From Bacteroides nordii WAL 11050 = JCM 12987 (GTDB lineage: Bacteria > Bacteroidota > Bacteroidia > Bacteroidales > Bacteroidaceae): a DNA stretch of 64,000 nt. The position numbers and the translations under genes were made by a program. Location: assembly GCA_000613465.1 (NCBI GenBank), contig BAJA01000007.1, positions 121,841-185,840 of the forward strand, given 5' to 3'. This document shows positions 18,609-29,554 of this stretch, in pieces. How positions within the stretch are numbered: position 1 is the first letter of the stretch; the number at the start of each line of letters is the position of its first letter. The notes beneath the pieces were generated by a model, which saw only the letters and a list, made by a program, of their open reading frames with translations, did not search any database and was not told the DNA's origin.

Positions 18609-20484
18609 TCAGAATAATCCGGTTCTTTCCGATTGTAACTTGTATATGTCTGTCAGTACTTTCAGTCGGGTTGTTTGTCCGGGAGTCGCTTTTAGCTGTG
18701 TACCGCACAAATTGCTCCAGTTGCGTAAGGTGCTCTCATCTATCGGCTGTTGTAATGAAGCATTCCAGTCCGGAAGATATCCGCGCAGGCCCAGATATTG
18801 TACCAGTGGGAAAGCATCATCCGTTGGTTTTACATCTCGAAAATAGATAAGGGTGGCTTTTTGTTTTATCAGAATATCCTGTAGTGAAGGTATATCCACA
18901 TTTCGTACTTTCACTCCTTTGTCTATGGCAAGTGCTGCTGTGATACCGGCAGCTTGTCCCAGAGCCATCCAACAAGGTTCCATGCGTAAGGTGGAGAAAC
19001 CGATGTGAGAACCGGATACAGGTACCGGCAATAGCAGGTTGTCTACGTCTTTAGGTAGAATTACTCCTAAAGGTACGGTGTAAACGGCTGTGGGATAACT
19101 GATGAATCCATCCAGATGTACTCTTCCTGTTTCTCTTTTGCGGGCAGCATGAGAGTCGAGGGCATAATGACTGGCGGTCACACTACTTGAATGTAAAGGA
19201 GGACGTTTACCCGGACTGACCGGAAGTGCATCGGCTGCTGTGAAGAAGTAAACTCCCTCAAAACGACGGCCTTCGCGTACGTATACTTGCCGGGGAAAGG
19301 ATTCATTATCGGGATATTCGTCTTTTGCCAGTCCCCATTTCAGCATTTCCTTGCGGAAGTGGGACGGGAGTTCTTTATCATGCTGGGCAAACCAGAAAAG
19401 CCCTAAAGTATAGTCTTTTAAGCGTTTGGCAAATTTATCCCGCCATTCCCACGAGGAGGTGGGCCATGGCCAGTTTTCTTCGGGCAGATCGGTAGAAAGG
19501 AAAGCAGCGTGCTGATTGTTACCGTCAGTCTTTTGGTTCGGCAGGTTGACGAGATACTTAGTTTCCAGATCCCCCAGCTGTCTCCGGGAAGTTTGGTTCT
19601 GTTGCCTTTTGCGATATGCCGGCGATTTTCTTCCAACATCTCATTTGTCACTTTCAGCATGGCCCGTTGTGTGTTACGTCCGGTCCATACATCCTCTATG
19701 AGAGAGACGTATTCGTCTCGGTTGTAGTTATCCGGTCGGGTGAAAGGAACCATGTTCTTTGGATCGTTTGTGAGACACAAACGATAGTTATAAGCTTGCA
19801 CAGCGTTATCTGCCTGCCCGGTACTTCCATCGGCAGGGAGGCTTTTCCAGTATTCATAGGTCCTTCCGGCTCCCGGTTCATTAAATTCTTCCCGGCTTTC
19901 ACGACCGACACGGAACGGCACACCTGCTGCGGCTCCTAAATCGCCTCATAAGTGGCATCTATAAAGATTTTCCCCTGATAGGTTTCTTTTTGTCCGTTTT
20001 CCCTGTTCAGGATACAGATACTCTCGATACGGTCGTTTCTGATGCAGATGTTTTTGTTCTCTGCATCAAACTGACGCATCAGGCGCACGGTGATCTTCTC
20101 TTTCTGCTCATTCAGCATCTCTTCAAAAATACGGGCGGCTACGGATGGTTCGAAGTGAAAACCGTTACTGCAAGTTTTCACTTGGGGTGAATCGGCTCCG
20201 TAATGACTGATGTAATACTGTCTGATACGAGAGGTGAATTCAGAGAATAGTCCCGTAGTAGCTTCGCGGGTTGCAATGTCGGTAGCTCCAAGTCCATTGG
20301 CCGGAAGTCCGCCAATGTGGTTGGTTCGTTCCAGTATGACGGAAGTTTTGCCTTGCCGTGCTGCAGCGATGGCTGCCATGATACCTCCCGGATTTCCTCC
20401 GACAATGACGAGGTCGAAGGAATTCTGTGCGGGTAGGTTACTGCTTAGAAACAACAATAGAATGAGTAGGCCGTTTCGTTTCAT
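18609..20484 (-). CDS. Secreted FAD-dependent oxidoreductase, two frameshifts
   Basis: As given it splits into 20484-19936, 19921-19418 and a last segment ending at 18609. Adding one G near 19944 ('DATYEGDLGAAAGVPFRVGR') and one G in a G-run near 19573 ('PGDSWGDLETKYLVNLPNQK') restores about 625 residues. A signal peptide ('LLILLLFLSSNLPAQ') is followed by the Rossmann FAD motif 'DLVIVGGNPGGIMAAIAAARQGKTSVILE' (G-x-G-x-x-G-type, residues about 23-52) and 'IFIDATYEGDLG', a strand common to FAD-dependent oxidoreductases found in polysaccharide-utilisation loci. The substrate is unknown, and oxidation of a sugar or of a released aglycone is possible. Last gene of the seven-gene minus operon, 17 bp after GH2. 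Confidence 0.85.
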
Positions 20485-20501
20485 GATATATGTTTTTGTT
20501 C

Positions 20502-22316
20502 TTATTTCTTCTCCGGTAGTCTGTTGAATATGGATTTGATAATCTCCATATCAAACTTCGGGGTACGGTCGTAATTATAAATACCGTTCTGTTCCTGTTC
20601 TACATCTGTTAGCTGGGTGTAGCAATATCCGGCCACAAAATCAAATTCGAGAACAGTAAATGTAATGTCCTTCAGTCGGGCATAAAACTCGTCAAGTGTT
20701 TTGGGACCTTGTCCGTAGCCCCAGCTGTTTTTGGCAAACTGCTTTCCATGCACCCATTTGATACCACCATATTCGTCGAGGAAGTAAGGCTGTCCTTCAT
20801 AGGGAACTTCTTTCTTCACATCTTTCTGGGGGAGCTTACCGTCCTTTATTTCCAACCGTTTTTTCATCTCTTCACCGCTCTGTGCATAATGATGTACACT
20901 CCAGATGTCTGTCATCACATGGTAATTTCCACTGGCATCATTTACCGGACGATAATCCAGATTGTGTGAGAGTTTATAAACGTCTGAAATGAAACGGTCG
21001 TGTTGGCGTGCCTGTTCGTTGTCATTCGGGCGGTCCCAGGTTTCATTGAATGGGGTCCATACAATGATTGAAGGGTGATTGCGGTCGCGAACTACTACTT
21101 CCTCCCATTCGGTGAGGAAGTTCCGGGCGGCTTCCGGGCTACTGGTATTAAGACCCCAGCTTGCCGACTCTCCCCAGGTAAGGTATCCCAACTTATCGGC
21201 CCAGTAATGGAAACGTTCTTCAAATACTTTCTGGTGAAGGCGTGCTCCGTTGAAACCTGCGGCCAGACTAAGTTCGATATCACGTTTCAGATCTGCATCT
21301 GTGGGAGCAGTCCATACACCTGTGGGATAGAATCCCTGATCGAGTACAAAGCGCAGATAACAGGGCTCATTATTGAGAAAGAATTTATTTCCTTCGATAT
21401 GTACCTTGCGCATACCGGCATAAGAATTGACATGATCAATCACTTTTCCTTTGGCATCCAATACTTCCAGTTCGATGTCGTATAAGAAGGGCGAACCGGG
21501 TGACCAGGTTTTTACAGTTTTCAATGGTAACATCAGTGTCAGAGGAGTGGCAGCAGTTTGTGTCTGTTTGCTGACTACGCGATCACCATCCTTTACACTG
21601 ACACGGAGCTTTTGTCCGGCTTGTAATCCGTAGAACTCCGGTTGAACGGTGAAACATTTCTGGTCCAGTTCCGGTGTGATACGAACAGACTTTAATCCAC
21701 AGGCATCTACTGCTTCCATCCATACGGTCTGCCAGATGCCGGTAGTACGGGTATAGTCGCATCCCTGTGAATAGAAGTTACCCGATTGTTTTCCTCTTCC
21801 CTGGGTTCCACTACGCTGGTCGTCTTCTACGTATACCACAAGTTGTTGTTCTTCTCCGTATTTAACAAACCGTGTAATGTCTATTCCGAATGAGGAACTA
21901 CCTCCCCAATGTCTGCCTGCCACTTGCCCGTTGATATAGATTACTGAGTAATAATCTACTCCGCCAAAGTGAAGGATAACCTTTTTATCTTGCCAGTCTG
22001 CCGGAACTTGTAACTTACGGTGATACCACATGGCTGGGATGAAATCTTTGTATTCTACTCCCGATAATTTACTTTCCGGACAGAATGGGACGGTGATAAA
22101 CTCGTTAAATCCTGTACTGTTGTATAACTTACGGTCTCTGCCCGATTTGCCAAAGTCGAATGTATAGCTCCATTGGCCGTTCAGGTTTTTCCATTCTGCG
22201 CGTTCAAACTGTGGACGTGGATATTCCGGACGTGGTATCGAGTTATTTTGTGCGTTGGCAGTCCAACCGGTCAATAATAGGAAAGAAGATAAAATGTAAA
22301 TAATAAGGTGTTTCAT
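20502..22316 (-). CDS. GH2 family glycoside hydrolase (beta-galactosidase/beta-glucuronidase type)
   Basis: 604 residues with a signal peptide ending 'WTANAQN'. The GH2 jelly-roll sugar-binding domain (about 25-190: 'LNGQWSYTFDFGKSG', 'WYHRKLQVPADWQDKKVILHFGGVD', 'INGQVAGRHWGGSSSFGIDIT') is followed by an Ig-like domain (about 200-300) and the TIM barrel. Acid/base Glu lies in 'IIVWTPFNETWD' and the nucleophile Glu in 'YFLDEYGGIKW'. GH2 enzymes remove beta-linked galactose, glucuronate, mannose or arabinose. The exact sugar is not decided by what I can see. It is shorter than classical LacZ and ends without the C-terminal domain 5. It is preceded by 12 bp and followed by 17 bp within the operon. 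Confidence 0.9.
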   Translation of the reverse strand: MKHLIIYILSSFLLLTGWTANAQNNSIPRPEYPRPQFERAEWKNLNGQWSYTFDFGKSGRDRKLYNSTGFNEFITVPFCPESKLSGVEYKDFIPAMWYHRKLQVPADWQDKKVILHFGGVDYYSVIYINGQVAGRHWGGSSSFGIDITRFVKYGEEQQLVVYVEDDQRSGTQGRGKQSGNFYSQGCDYTRTTGIWQTVWMEAVDACGLKSVRITPELDQKCFTVQPEFYGLQAGQKLRVSVKDGDRVVSKQTQTAATPLTLMLPLKTVKTWSPGSPFLYDIELEVLDAKGKVIDHVNSYAGMRKVHIEGNKFFLNNEPCYLRFVLDQGFYPTGVWTAPTDADLKRDIELSLAAGFNGARLHQKVFEERFHYWADKLGYLTWGESASWGLNTSSPEAARNFLTEWEEVVVRDRNHPSIIVWTPFNETWDRPNDNEQARQHDRFISDVYKLSHNLDYRPVNDASGNYHVMTDIWSVHHYAQSGEEMKKRLEIKDGKLPQKDVKKEVPYEGQPYFLDEYGGIKWVHGKQFAKNSWGYGQGPKTLDEFYARLKDITFTVLEFDFVAGYCYTQLTDVEQEQNGIYNYDRTPKFDMEIIKSIFNRLPEKK

Positions 22317-22328
22317 ATTGTGTCAGAA

Positions 22329-24253
22329 TTAGAGTTTGGTTGAATCGAGAATCAGTTTCTCCGATCCTTTTTTGATTTCAATTTTACGTGAATTGAACAA
22401 GGCTTTGCAGTAAGGATTGTCGTAACGGTATTTCCATCTGAGTTCCTGTTCTTTTCCTTTTATAGTAAACGGAGATTGCCAGCCAAATGTTACATTTCCG
22501 ATAGACGGAGAAGTATAATTAACATTTAGTTCCTGGCAAGACACTTTAGCCGATGAGATCGCATTTACAAATTTAGTAAAGTCGCCCCATTCTGTTTTTG
22601 TTCCGGTCTCGCAGATCCAGATGTTTTGCCGGCCCGATGCAAGTAAATCGCATATATCTCCTCTTTCACCCGCCTGATATGTAGTGGCATTTTGTGAATA
22701 GAGCGCTACGTAGCCGTCTTTTTTGCGTCCGAAAGTCCAGTTACCTTTTATCAGTACTTCATCAAAATCATTTTTGGGGAAGTAGGCATGTGTATAATCG
22801 TTTTTTTGGTTTTCGGGGATGTTGTAGATACATACTACTACATTTTTGTGCTGTGCCGCCCGTGGTAGGATTTCATTACCTGCCCAGTAGTTTGGCGAAT
22901 ATTTCAGGTTTTTGCCTCCGGGGTGATTGGTGTAGACGATAGCACGGTTGCCCAGAGTGGCCTGCCAGATGTGTTGTTGATAACCCGGAGCTCCCGGACG
23001 GTAATCCTGTACACTACTGAGCATATATTCCGGGGTACGATAAGTTTCCACGTTGGCTTCGGATAAAGCAAAACGGTCGAGGTGTGAATTTACCAGTTTA
23101 CCGTAGGTTTTAATCTGTTCTTCGTACTTACGGATATATTGGTCGTAGTTACGATAGGGCCAGGTGTCGTACTTTTCTGAGATCTGTTTGGACATTTTGA
23201 TTGCCAATGGGTGAATAAATTCCTGCATACCCCAAAAGAGGTGACAGTCCAGTTCATTGTCATAAGAGAGTCCGTAAGAGGGTGCATCTTCCACATTGAT
23301 ACTTATACGCTGACGGTTGAGCATGGGGCGCTGATAATCGATAGCGATTTCCTGTATGACTTTGGGACATTGATATTTACTGGTGGACAGGGCAATGGGA
23401 GCCATTACTTCATCACGGTCGAAAGTGCCGACTCCGAACATCAGCTTTGTCAGCGGAGAGGTATTGTGTGAGCCATTGATAAGAGAATGAGCATACATAC
23501 GTCCGCTGGTAGAACCCATCATGCCTTCGAAATTATTCAGAGCCATGTCGAACATCAACAGATCCAGCACCATACCTGCTTTTTTGCGTATAGCTTCGTC
23601 TTCGGCATAATCATACAGATTGGCGAGTAGCATTGCTTCTACCTCGTAATAGGTAGACAGCCATTCGCTGAATCCGAATCGGAACCGGAAATCCAGCCAC
23701 CGTTCCAGGCGTTCTTTGGCATGTTGCACGTGCTGTACACCATTCATGCCATTGGTAAATATCCTGTCTTTGTAGAGCTGTCCGGCAAGCAGTTCGGCTG
23801 TGTGGTAGAGTGCCTGATGGTTTTCCGTATGATAACACCGGTAGGTCGTATCACGCGTCCGTCGTCCCACCAGTATTTAAAGTCGAGTACGCAAGCCTCT
23901 ATCTCTTTTTTAAGATGTGCAGGAATCACTGTTTTTTCCCGGTCCATATAGAGGAGCCGTAGCATACCGTTGATTGAGAAGTCATTACAGTCGCGGTTAG
24001 AACGTACCAAAGCAACTGCTTTATAGGTTGGTTCATCTTCCATTGGCTGGCCAATGGCAACACGGGCTATCTGGTTGAAGATTCCCGTTAGGAAATCTTT
24101 TCGCCCGTGTTCGGCATAATATTTCAGGAAGCTTTCTTTCCGTTCTTCCGGACTTGCTTTAGGTGTATACCAGTATTCATCTTTTCCCTTGGCTTGTATG
24201 GTTTGTAAAAGGGAGAGTATAAAAAGGATACTTACTGTGATTATGTGTTTCAT
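22329..24253 (-). CDS. Secreted protein of unrecognised family, likely alpha-helical-barrel enzyme, one frameshift
   Basis: Fragments 24253-23744 and 23870-22329 join when one C is added near 23840 ('VIRPTRCYHTENHQALYHTAE'), giving about 641 residues. The signal peptide ends 'LLQTIQAKG'. The first 400 residues are helix-rich with conserved-looking His, Trp and Asp clusters ('LDFKYWWDDGR', 'YHTENHQALYHTAELLAGQL', 'RFGFSEWLSTYYEVEAMLLANLYDYAED', 'GRMYAHSLINGSHN'). This resembles (alpha/alpha)6-barrel hydrolases or lyases. The last 230 residues look beta-rich, as in the C-terminal domain of many such enzymes. I cannot name the family. Its place between GH67 and GH2 with gaps of 16 and 12 bp argues for a role in the same glycan breakdown. 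Confidence 0.6.
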
Positions 24254-24269
24254 GATTCTGTCTGATTAT

Positions 24270-26421
24270 TTATTCATACTTTCCTTCCCAGTTGTAGGGG
24301 AAAGGGATTCTTTTGTAATATTCAAGTGTGTGTTGTGGGTGTTCGTATTGTGACGGTATCGGTCTTTTAGAAAATGTCTGGAAATAAAGAACACAGCCGT
24401 CTCTCCACCAGATAGCTTCGTCCTCCTGTACTTTTAGTAGTTGTTTGACGTGATTGAATCGTTCGGCATCGATTTTACCTTCCATAGAGTCCCAGAGTTT
24501 ACGCATCCCGCGTACCTCATCTACTCCTTTATAATAGTATGCTACCAATTCGTCCCATAAGATTTTTCCGGACGGCATCTTGTAATCCCAGGGCAGGTGA
24601 TGGAACCATAACAGATCTTTTTGCGGGCAGGTATTCAGATTTTCAAGTATCTCTGCCAAAGGTTTGGCATATTGATTGACAACATTGCTCCCTTTGGAAG
24701 TACGATCTACGCCAATACCGGTTTCGTCCGCTTTATGATAATCTTTGGCATCCCAGTGAGGGTCTTTGTACCAGGGGCCGGGACCGTAGTGAGTCGCAAA
24801 ATTCATGATATGATTCAATCCCAGCGGATTGCGATAGTTTACTACCGTTTCGCGTGATTGCTGCATCATTTCTTTGATCGGATTCACAAAGCTTGTATTG
24901 TTATTGAACGTCATACGCAGCCATTCATCTGCACTTCTTCTGACGAAAGTTCCGGATTCCACGCCATGCGCCCGAAAGCATACCAGTTGGACTGTCCGAA
25001 CAGATGTCCGCACCAGTTGATATCCGTACCGATATTGGCAACTCCCGCAATGCCGGAGATGCCGTGTGAACGGTTGTAATCTTCCAATACATTGGCAACG
25101 GTTGTCCCTTTTCCTTTGGTGTATGTATCGGCGTCCAGACACTCTTCGAATAACGGACCCAGATAGGCGAGGTTGGTAGCATATCCGAGGTACTCTTGCG
25201 TTATTTGGAATTCGAGCATCAGTGGTGTCTGAGGCATTGCTCCGAAGAGCGGATGGAAAGGTTCGCGTGGCTGGAAGTCAATCGGACCGTTTTTGGGCTG
25301 TACAAATACGTTCTTATTGAATTTTCCGTCCAATGGCTTGAACTCTTCATAGCCATTGCCCGCACGGTCTACGTTCCGGGAGTTTTCGTATACGAAGGCA
25401 CGCCACATCACGATACCGCCATAGGGCTCCAGTGCTTCTGCCATCATGTTTGCTCCGTCGGCATGCGTGCGTTTATAGTCCTGAGGACCCGGTTGCCCTT
25501 CGGAATTGGCTTTTACGAGGAATCCTCCGAAATCAGGGATATACTTATAGATCTCTTTCACTTTATCTTTCCACCATTGGCGTACTTCCGGGTCCAGCGG
25601 ATCGGCTGTATTCAAAGCTCGCAGTTCTTTCGGGGCACTGAAACGGGCTGTCAGATATACCCGGATGCCGTAAGGACGAAAAACATCTGCAAGGGCGGCT
25701 GCCTTTATCAGATATTCGGTGGTCAGGCTGCGTGCGTTGGCATTTACATTGTTCAGAACGGTGCCATTGATACCGATAGAAGCGTTGGCACGGGCATAAT
25801 CGCGATAACGCGGATCGATGTATCCCGGTAAGCGCTGCCAGTCCCAAAGTGTGTAGCCTGCATAACCGCGTTCGATCGTTCCATTCAGGTTGTCCCAGTG
25901 GTTCAGCATACGCCTTTGCAGTTTGGGCATCTGCGTGATGTTTAACTCTTTGATATCCGATTGGGTCTGCAAAAGCCGGAGGAAATGAAAAACACCATAC
26001 ATTACGCCCATGTCCTTCCGGGCTGCAATAACGGTACAGGGCGTTCCGTTTACCTTCAGGGTTTTGATGAGGAATCCTTCATCGCCCAAGCCGGATATTT
26101 CGTTGGTTATCGCATGGATACCGGATAGTACTTTTGAGGAAGCCGGAGTACCTACCAGCAGTGTACCTTTGGAGATACCGTCTGTTTCCGGCAAATTAGT
26201 ATCCAACAGGCCATCCAGTCCTTGTTGCAGTTCCTTTTTTGCTTCTGTCAGTGTGGCGGAGTTTACAGGGAAGTTCAGTTTAGCTAACGTTTTTGAATAA
26301 CTGTTCAATAGTGGCTGTTGTCTACTTTCTGATAACGGAGCCACAAGTCGTAGCCATTCTCTGCATGCAACATTGGCATACAGAGAATCAGGGCGGCTAT
26401 ATAGACGAGTTTTAGTTTCAT
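24270..26421 (-). CDS. GH67 alpha-glucuronidase-like enzyme, two frameshifts
   Basis: The real start is ATG at 26421, giving the signal peptide 'MKLKLVYIAALILCMPMLHA' and then 'ENGYDLWLRY', the usual GH67 N-terminus. This start lies 11 bp after the GH97 stop. One C near 26312 and one G near 24931 must be added to keep the frame; the product is then about 717 residues, the normal GH67 length. The catalytic domain shows 'RRMLNHWDNLNGTIERGYAG', 'GFLVKANSEGQPGP' (Glu is the expected general acid) and 'PLMLEFQITQEYLG'. 'WADEWLRMTF' and 'MNFATHYGPGPWYKDPHWD' are also typical. GH67 removes 4-O-methyl-glucuronate from the ends of glucuronoxylan pieces. Here it is next to GH97 and GH105, so another uronate-bearing glycan is possible. 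Confidence 0.9.
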
Positions 26422-26432
26422 ATTCCGGGATG

Positions 26433-28379
26433 TTATTTGATGACACCGGCCCATCCGCCGTTGCGTACCATTTTGATGGTAAGCTGTGTCGCATTGTTTA
26501 CTTTACTCTCCCTTTGCTTATAGTCCATGGCCTGGCGGTCGGCATTGATACCATCTTCAAACGAGGTGAGGGTGAATGATTGACCGGCAGGCAGGAAACT
26601 CAAGTCGAGATTGATTGTACGCCCTTCGTTGTTGGTAATACCACCAATGAACCATTTGTCACCTTTTCGTCTGGCTACCACTACGGCTTCACCTACTTTG
26701 GCATAAAGTACTTTTGTTTCGTCCCAGGTGACGGGAACGCTGGATATGAACTCTGTACACGGGCGTTCACGGTAGTAGTAAACCGGATTGTCTGCCAACA
26801 TCTGCAAACCGCTTTCGAAGACTACGAACAATGCCATCTGGTAGGCACGTGTACCCGAACCCATGGCGTTGGCACGTGTGGAACGATTGTCTTCCGGTTG
26901 AGCGGAAAGCATTGAACCGGGCGTAAAGTCCATCGGGCCTACTGCATTGCGCATGAATGGCAGATAGATACTGTTGGCCGGGCGGCAGTTGCCTCCTTGT
27001 TCCATGCCCAATACCCCTTCGTATGAAAGTACATTTGGATATTTACGTTCCAGTCCGGCAGGTTTGAACGAGCCGTGAAAGTCAACGAATAATTTATGCT
27101 TGGCTGCTTCTTTGGCTACGCGTTCGTAGTAATTTACCATCCACTGGTCACTACGATCCATGAAGTCAATCTTTACTCCGGCTACTCCCCAGTCGGCAAA
27201 TGTCTTGAAGAGGTCGAAGTTGTTCTCTACGGCCAGCCATGTCAGCCAAAGCACGATTTTCACATTGCGTTCTTTGCCGTATTGAATGAGTTCGGCTAAG
27301 TTGATGGTCGGGTTGGGAGTATACGGATCACGGGTACTTTTGGCCCATCCTTCATCCATAATGATATAAGGTATGCCGAATTTAGAGGCGAAGTCAATGT
27401 AATATTTGTAAGAGTCCATGTTATACCCCGAACGGAAATCTACTCCATACAGGCGGGCATCGTGCCACCATTCCCAACTTACCTGTCCGGGCTTGATCCA
27501 GCTGTAATCTTCGAGTACACAAGGAGTAGACAAGTTGTAAACCATTTCGTTCTCCAACAGTTGTTTGTCTTCTTTGGTAATCACCATGAATCTCCAGGGG
27601 AAACTACGTTTACCGGCTGTTTTGGCTATATAATCCGCTTCTTTCAGAATCTTGAGACTGCGGTCACCATCTTCTCCGAATTCCAATGGTACTTTTGGGA
27701 AAAGAGATTGCATTCCATTCCGTCCGGTGCTCTTCAGAAACATACAAGGATAGTCGTGCAGGTCTGCTTCAGAAATCAGAATCTTGTAAGGCTTGTCCGT
27801 TTCTAACAATATCGGCAGGTAGCTCATACGGTCGGTAGCTTTGTATTCTTCCGAATTTACGTGCGTATAAGGATATTCGTAGGAAGTTTTGAATCCGTTG
27901 GGTTGTGACAAATGGGCCTTATAGTTAGCCGGAAAGTTTAGTACGAAATCTTCTCCCATGACAATGTTGTCACCTTTCTTATCGGTGATGAAACGGTAGG
28001 CCACTCCATTATCGAATACGCGGAACTCTACAGCGTAGTTGCCGGCAAAGTTCATTCGTAGTGTGTTGCAATGGTTCTTTACAACAGCGTTCTTGAGTGG
28101 AATTTCACGTTTTACACTTTCGTCAATGACTCCTTTTTTGGTACTGCGGAGCTTGGGATTATTACCGAGTGTTTCATTCTCCAGTTGGAGGTTGAGATAA
28201 CAGTCTTTCAATAAAAGATCATTCCCGTAAGATACGGAATAGTAGATTTTGTCTTTTACATCGACAGAGATGTTCAGTTCTCCATTGGGCGATTTTACGT
28301 CTATCACCTTGGCAGAGAGGTGGCTGCCCCACGCAGTGGCGAAGGTTAGCAGCAGTGCAAAGAGTTTGTATACTTTCAT
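26433..28379 (-). CDS. GH97 alpha-galactosidase-like enzyme (retaining type)
   Basis: 648 residues, signal peptide ending 'GSHLSAKV'. The N-terminal beta-super-sandwich (about 25-290) has 'FRVFDNGVAYRF', the TIM barrel (about 290-550) follows, then a C-terminal sandwich. Asp405 in 'GVKIDFMDRSD' and Glu460 in 'YEGVLGMEQ' are 55 residues apart, the same distance as the nucleophile Asp415 and acid/base Glu470 known for the retaining GH97 alpha-galactosidase of B. thetaiotaomicron (BT1871). Inverting GH97 members lack the Asp in this strand. It likely removes terminal alpha-galactose in the periplasm. It sits third in the operon, 18 bp after GH105. Confidence 0.93.
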   Translation of the reverse strand: MKVYKLFALLLTFATAWGSHLSAKVIDVKSPNGELNISVDVKDKIYYSVSYGNDLLLKDCYLNLQLENETLGNNPKLRSTKKGVIDESVKREIPLKNAVVKNHCNTLRMNFAGNYAVEFRVFDNGVAYRFITDKKGDNIVMGEDFVLNFPANYKAHLSQPNGFKTSYEYPYTHVNSEEYKATDRMSYLPILLETDKPYKILISEADLHDYPCMFLKSTGRNGMQSLFPKVPLEFGEDGDRSLKILKEADYIAKTAGKRSFPWRFMVITKEDKQLLENEMVYNLSTPCVLEDYSWIKPGQVSWEWWHDARLYGVDFRSGYNMDSYKYYIDFASKFGIPYIIMDEGWAKSTRDPYTPNPTINLAELIQYGKERNVKIVLWLTWLAVENNFDLFKTFADWGVAGVKIDFMDRSDQWMVNYYERVAKEAAKHKLFVDFHGSFKPAGLERKYPNVLSYEGVLGMEQGGNCRPANSIYLPFMRNAVGPMDFTPGSMLSAQPEDNRSTRANAMGSGTRAYQMALFVVFESGLQMLADNPVYYYRERPCTEFISSVPVTWDETKVLYAKVGEAVVVARRKGDKWFIGGITNNEGRTINLDLSFLPAGQSFTLTSFEDGINADRQAMDYKQRESKVNNATQLTIKMVRNGGWAGVIK

Positions 28380-28397
28380 GGCTATTGAGTTTTTGTT

Positions 28398-29540
28398 TTA
28401 TTTTTCAAGGAAGGCATTTACGCACCACAGTACAGGTGCTTGTCCGTGCATATTGCCCGGAAGGGTTTTCCGGTTCAGGTAGAATTGGCGGTCGTTGGTT
28501 TTATTGGTACCTTCACATACGCCATCGATGTCTCCGTTTTCATCAATGTGCCCGATCAGAGCAATCCATGCTTTGCGTACCAGTGGAGCATAGGTTGCTT
28601 CGTCCAGCCAGCCCTTCTTTACGCCTTTTACCATGGCATATACGAACATGGCCGAACCGGAGGTTTCCGTCCAGGTAGTTTTGTCGTCTACCAATTGTCC
28701 CCATAAGCCATCCTCCTTCTGATAATCGCGCAGGCTGTTCATCATCCTCCGATAAGATTCCAGTATTCTTTCCCGGTTCGGATTGTCTTCCGGAAGCATG
28801 CCTAAAAGTTCCGTCATTCCGGCAGCCATCCAGCCATTGCCACGTCCCCAGAAGAAGGGAACATCTTCAGCGTGGTAGAATAAACCATTCGGACGTTGTA
28901 TCTTGTCGAGGTACTTCACCATTTCGGCAGCAGCACGGTCTATGTATTTACGGTCTTTGGTAACGAAATAGGCTTGCGACTGAATGGCCGAAATCATAAA
29001 CATATCGTCAATCCAGTAGCGGGTTTGCCAGGACAACCCCTGATCCAGCAAAGCCTGGTACGCTTCACGGTGTTTGGTGTTACGCGGCATTTTCCATTGT
29101 TCGTCTGCATACCACATTCCCATGTGGTAGTAAATCTCCTTACCGGTTTGTGCATATAGCTGGAGCGGGATAGTACCGAATACGGTATGATCTACATGAT
29201 CCGGTAGGGGTTGTAGTCTGCGTTCCGGACCAAAGATCGGCAGGAAACGTTCTTCCAGTTGGCGGAGGAGTTTCTTGTTTTTGGTGATATGCGCGTAACG
29301 CAAAGCACCAAACCATGCACATGTTTCCGGATAGGTGATTTCATTAGGAGGTGCCGGATTACCGTTGAAATTGGGATGTGGGACGGCTACAAACCGTTGG
29401 CTTACTAACTCACCTACTTCTTGCGGCGAACAACCCTTGGGCCATTTCCTAAACTCTTTTTGTGCCATCAGTAGTGAAGGCAGACAGGCAACCATTAGCG
29501 CGAGCATCCCTGCCTTAACGAATTTTTTACGTGTTTCCAT
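28398..29540 (-). CDS. GH105 unsaturated rhamnogalacturonyl hydrolase-like enzyme
   Basis: 380 residues with a signal sequence ('GMLALMVACLPSLLMAQ'). The (alpha/alpha)6-barrel has the GH105 features 'TYPETCAWFGALRYA', 'YWIDDMFMISAIQSQAY' (the Asp pair contains the expected catalytic Asp), 'FFWGRGNGWMAAGMTELL' and 'TWTETSGSAMFVYAMVKGV'. GH105 enzymes hydrate and release the unsaturated uronic acid left by polysaccharide lyases on rhamnogalacturonan or related chains. No lyase is present in the window, so the substrate must be cut by enzymes coded elsewhere, or the enzyme has another specificity. Gap to the GH76 gene upstream 14 bp. Confidence 0.92.
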   Translation of the reverse strand: METRKKFVKAGMLALMVACLPSLLMAQKEFRKWPKGCSPQEVGELVSQRFVAVPHPNFNGNPAPPNEITYPETCAWFGALRYAHITKNKKLLRQLEERFLPIFGPERRLQPLPDHVDHTVFGTIPLQLYAQTGKEIYYHMGMWYADEQWKMPRNTKHREAYQALLDQGLSWQTRYWIDDMFMISAIQSQAYFVTKDRKYIDRAAAEMVKYLDKIQRPNGLFYHAEDVPFFWGRGNGWMAAGMTELLGMLPEDNPNRERILESYRRMMNSLRDYQKEDGLWGQLVDDKTTWTETSGSAMFVYAMVKGVKKGWLDEATYAPLVRKAWIALIGHIDENGDIDGVCEGTNKTNDRQFYLNRKTLPGNMHGQAPVLWCVNAFLEK

Positions 29541-29554
29541 GTTCTATATTTGTT

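Noticed and set aside
18436..18850. Plus-strand ORFs of 136 and 89 residues
   Set aside because: They lie largely opposite the end of the FAD oxidoreductase gene and show no signal or domain.
25196..25831. Plus-strand ORF of 211 residues
   Set aside because: Antisense shadow of the GH67 gene; the minus-strand frame has clear catalytic motifs.
26422..26494. Start of the GH67 gene inside the GH97 gene
   Set aside because: This frame has no signal peptide. The frame beginning at 26421 has a perfect one and joins after one added base near 26312.
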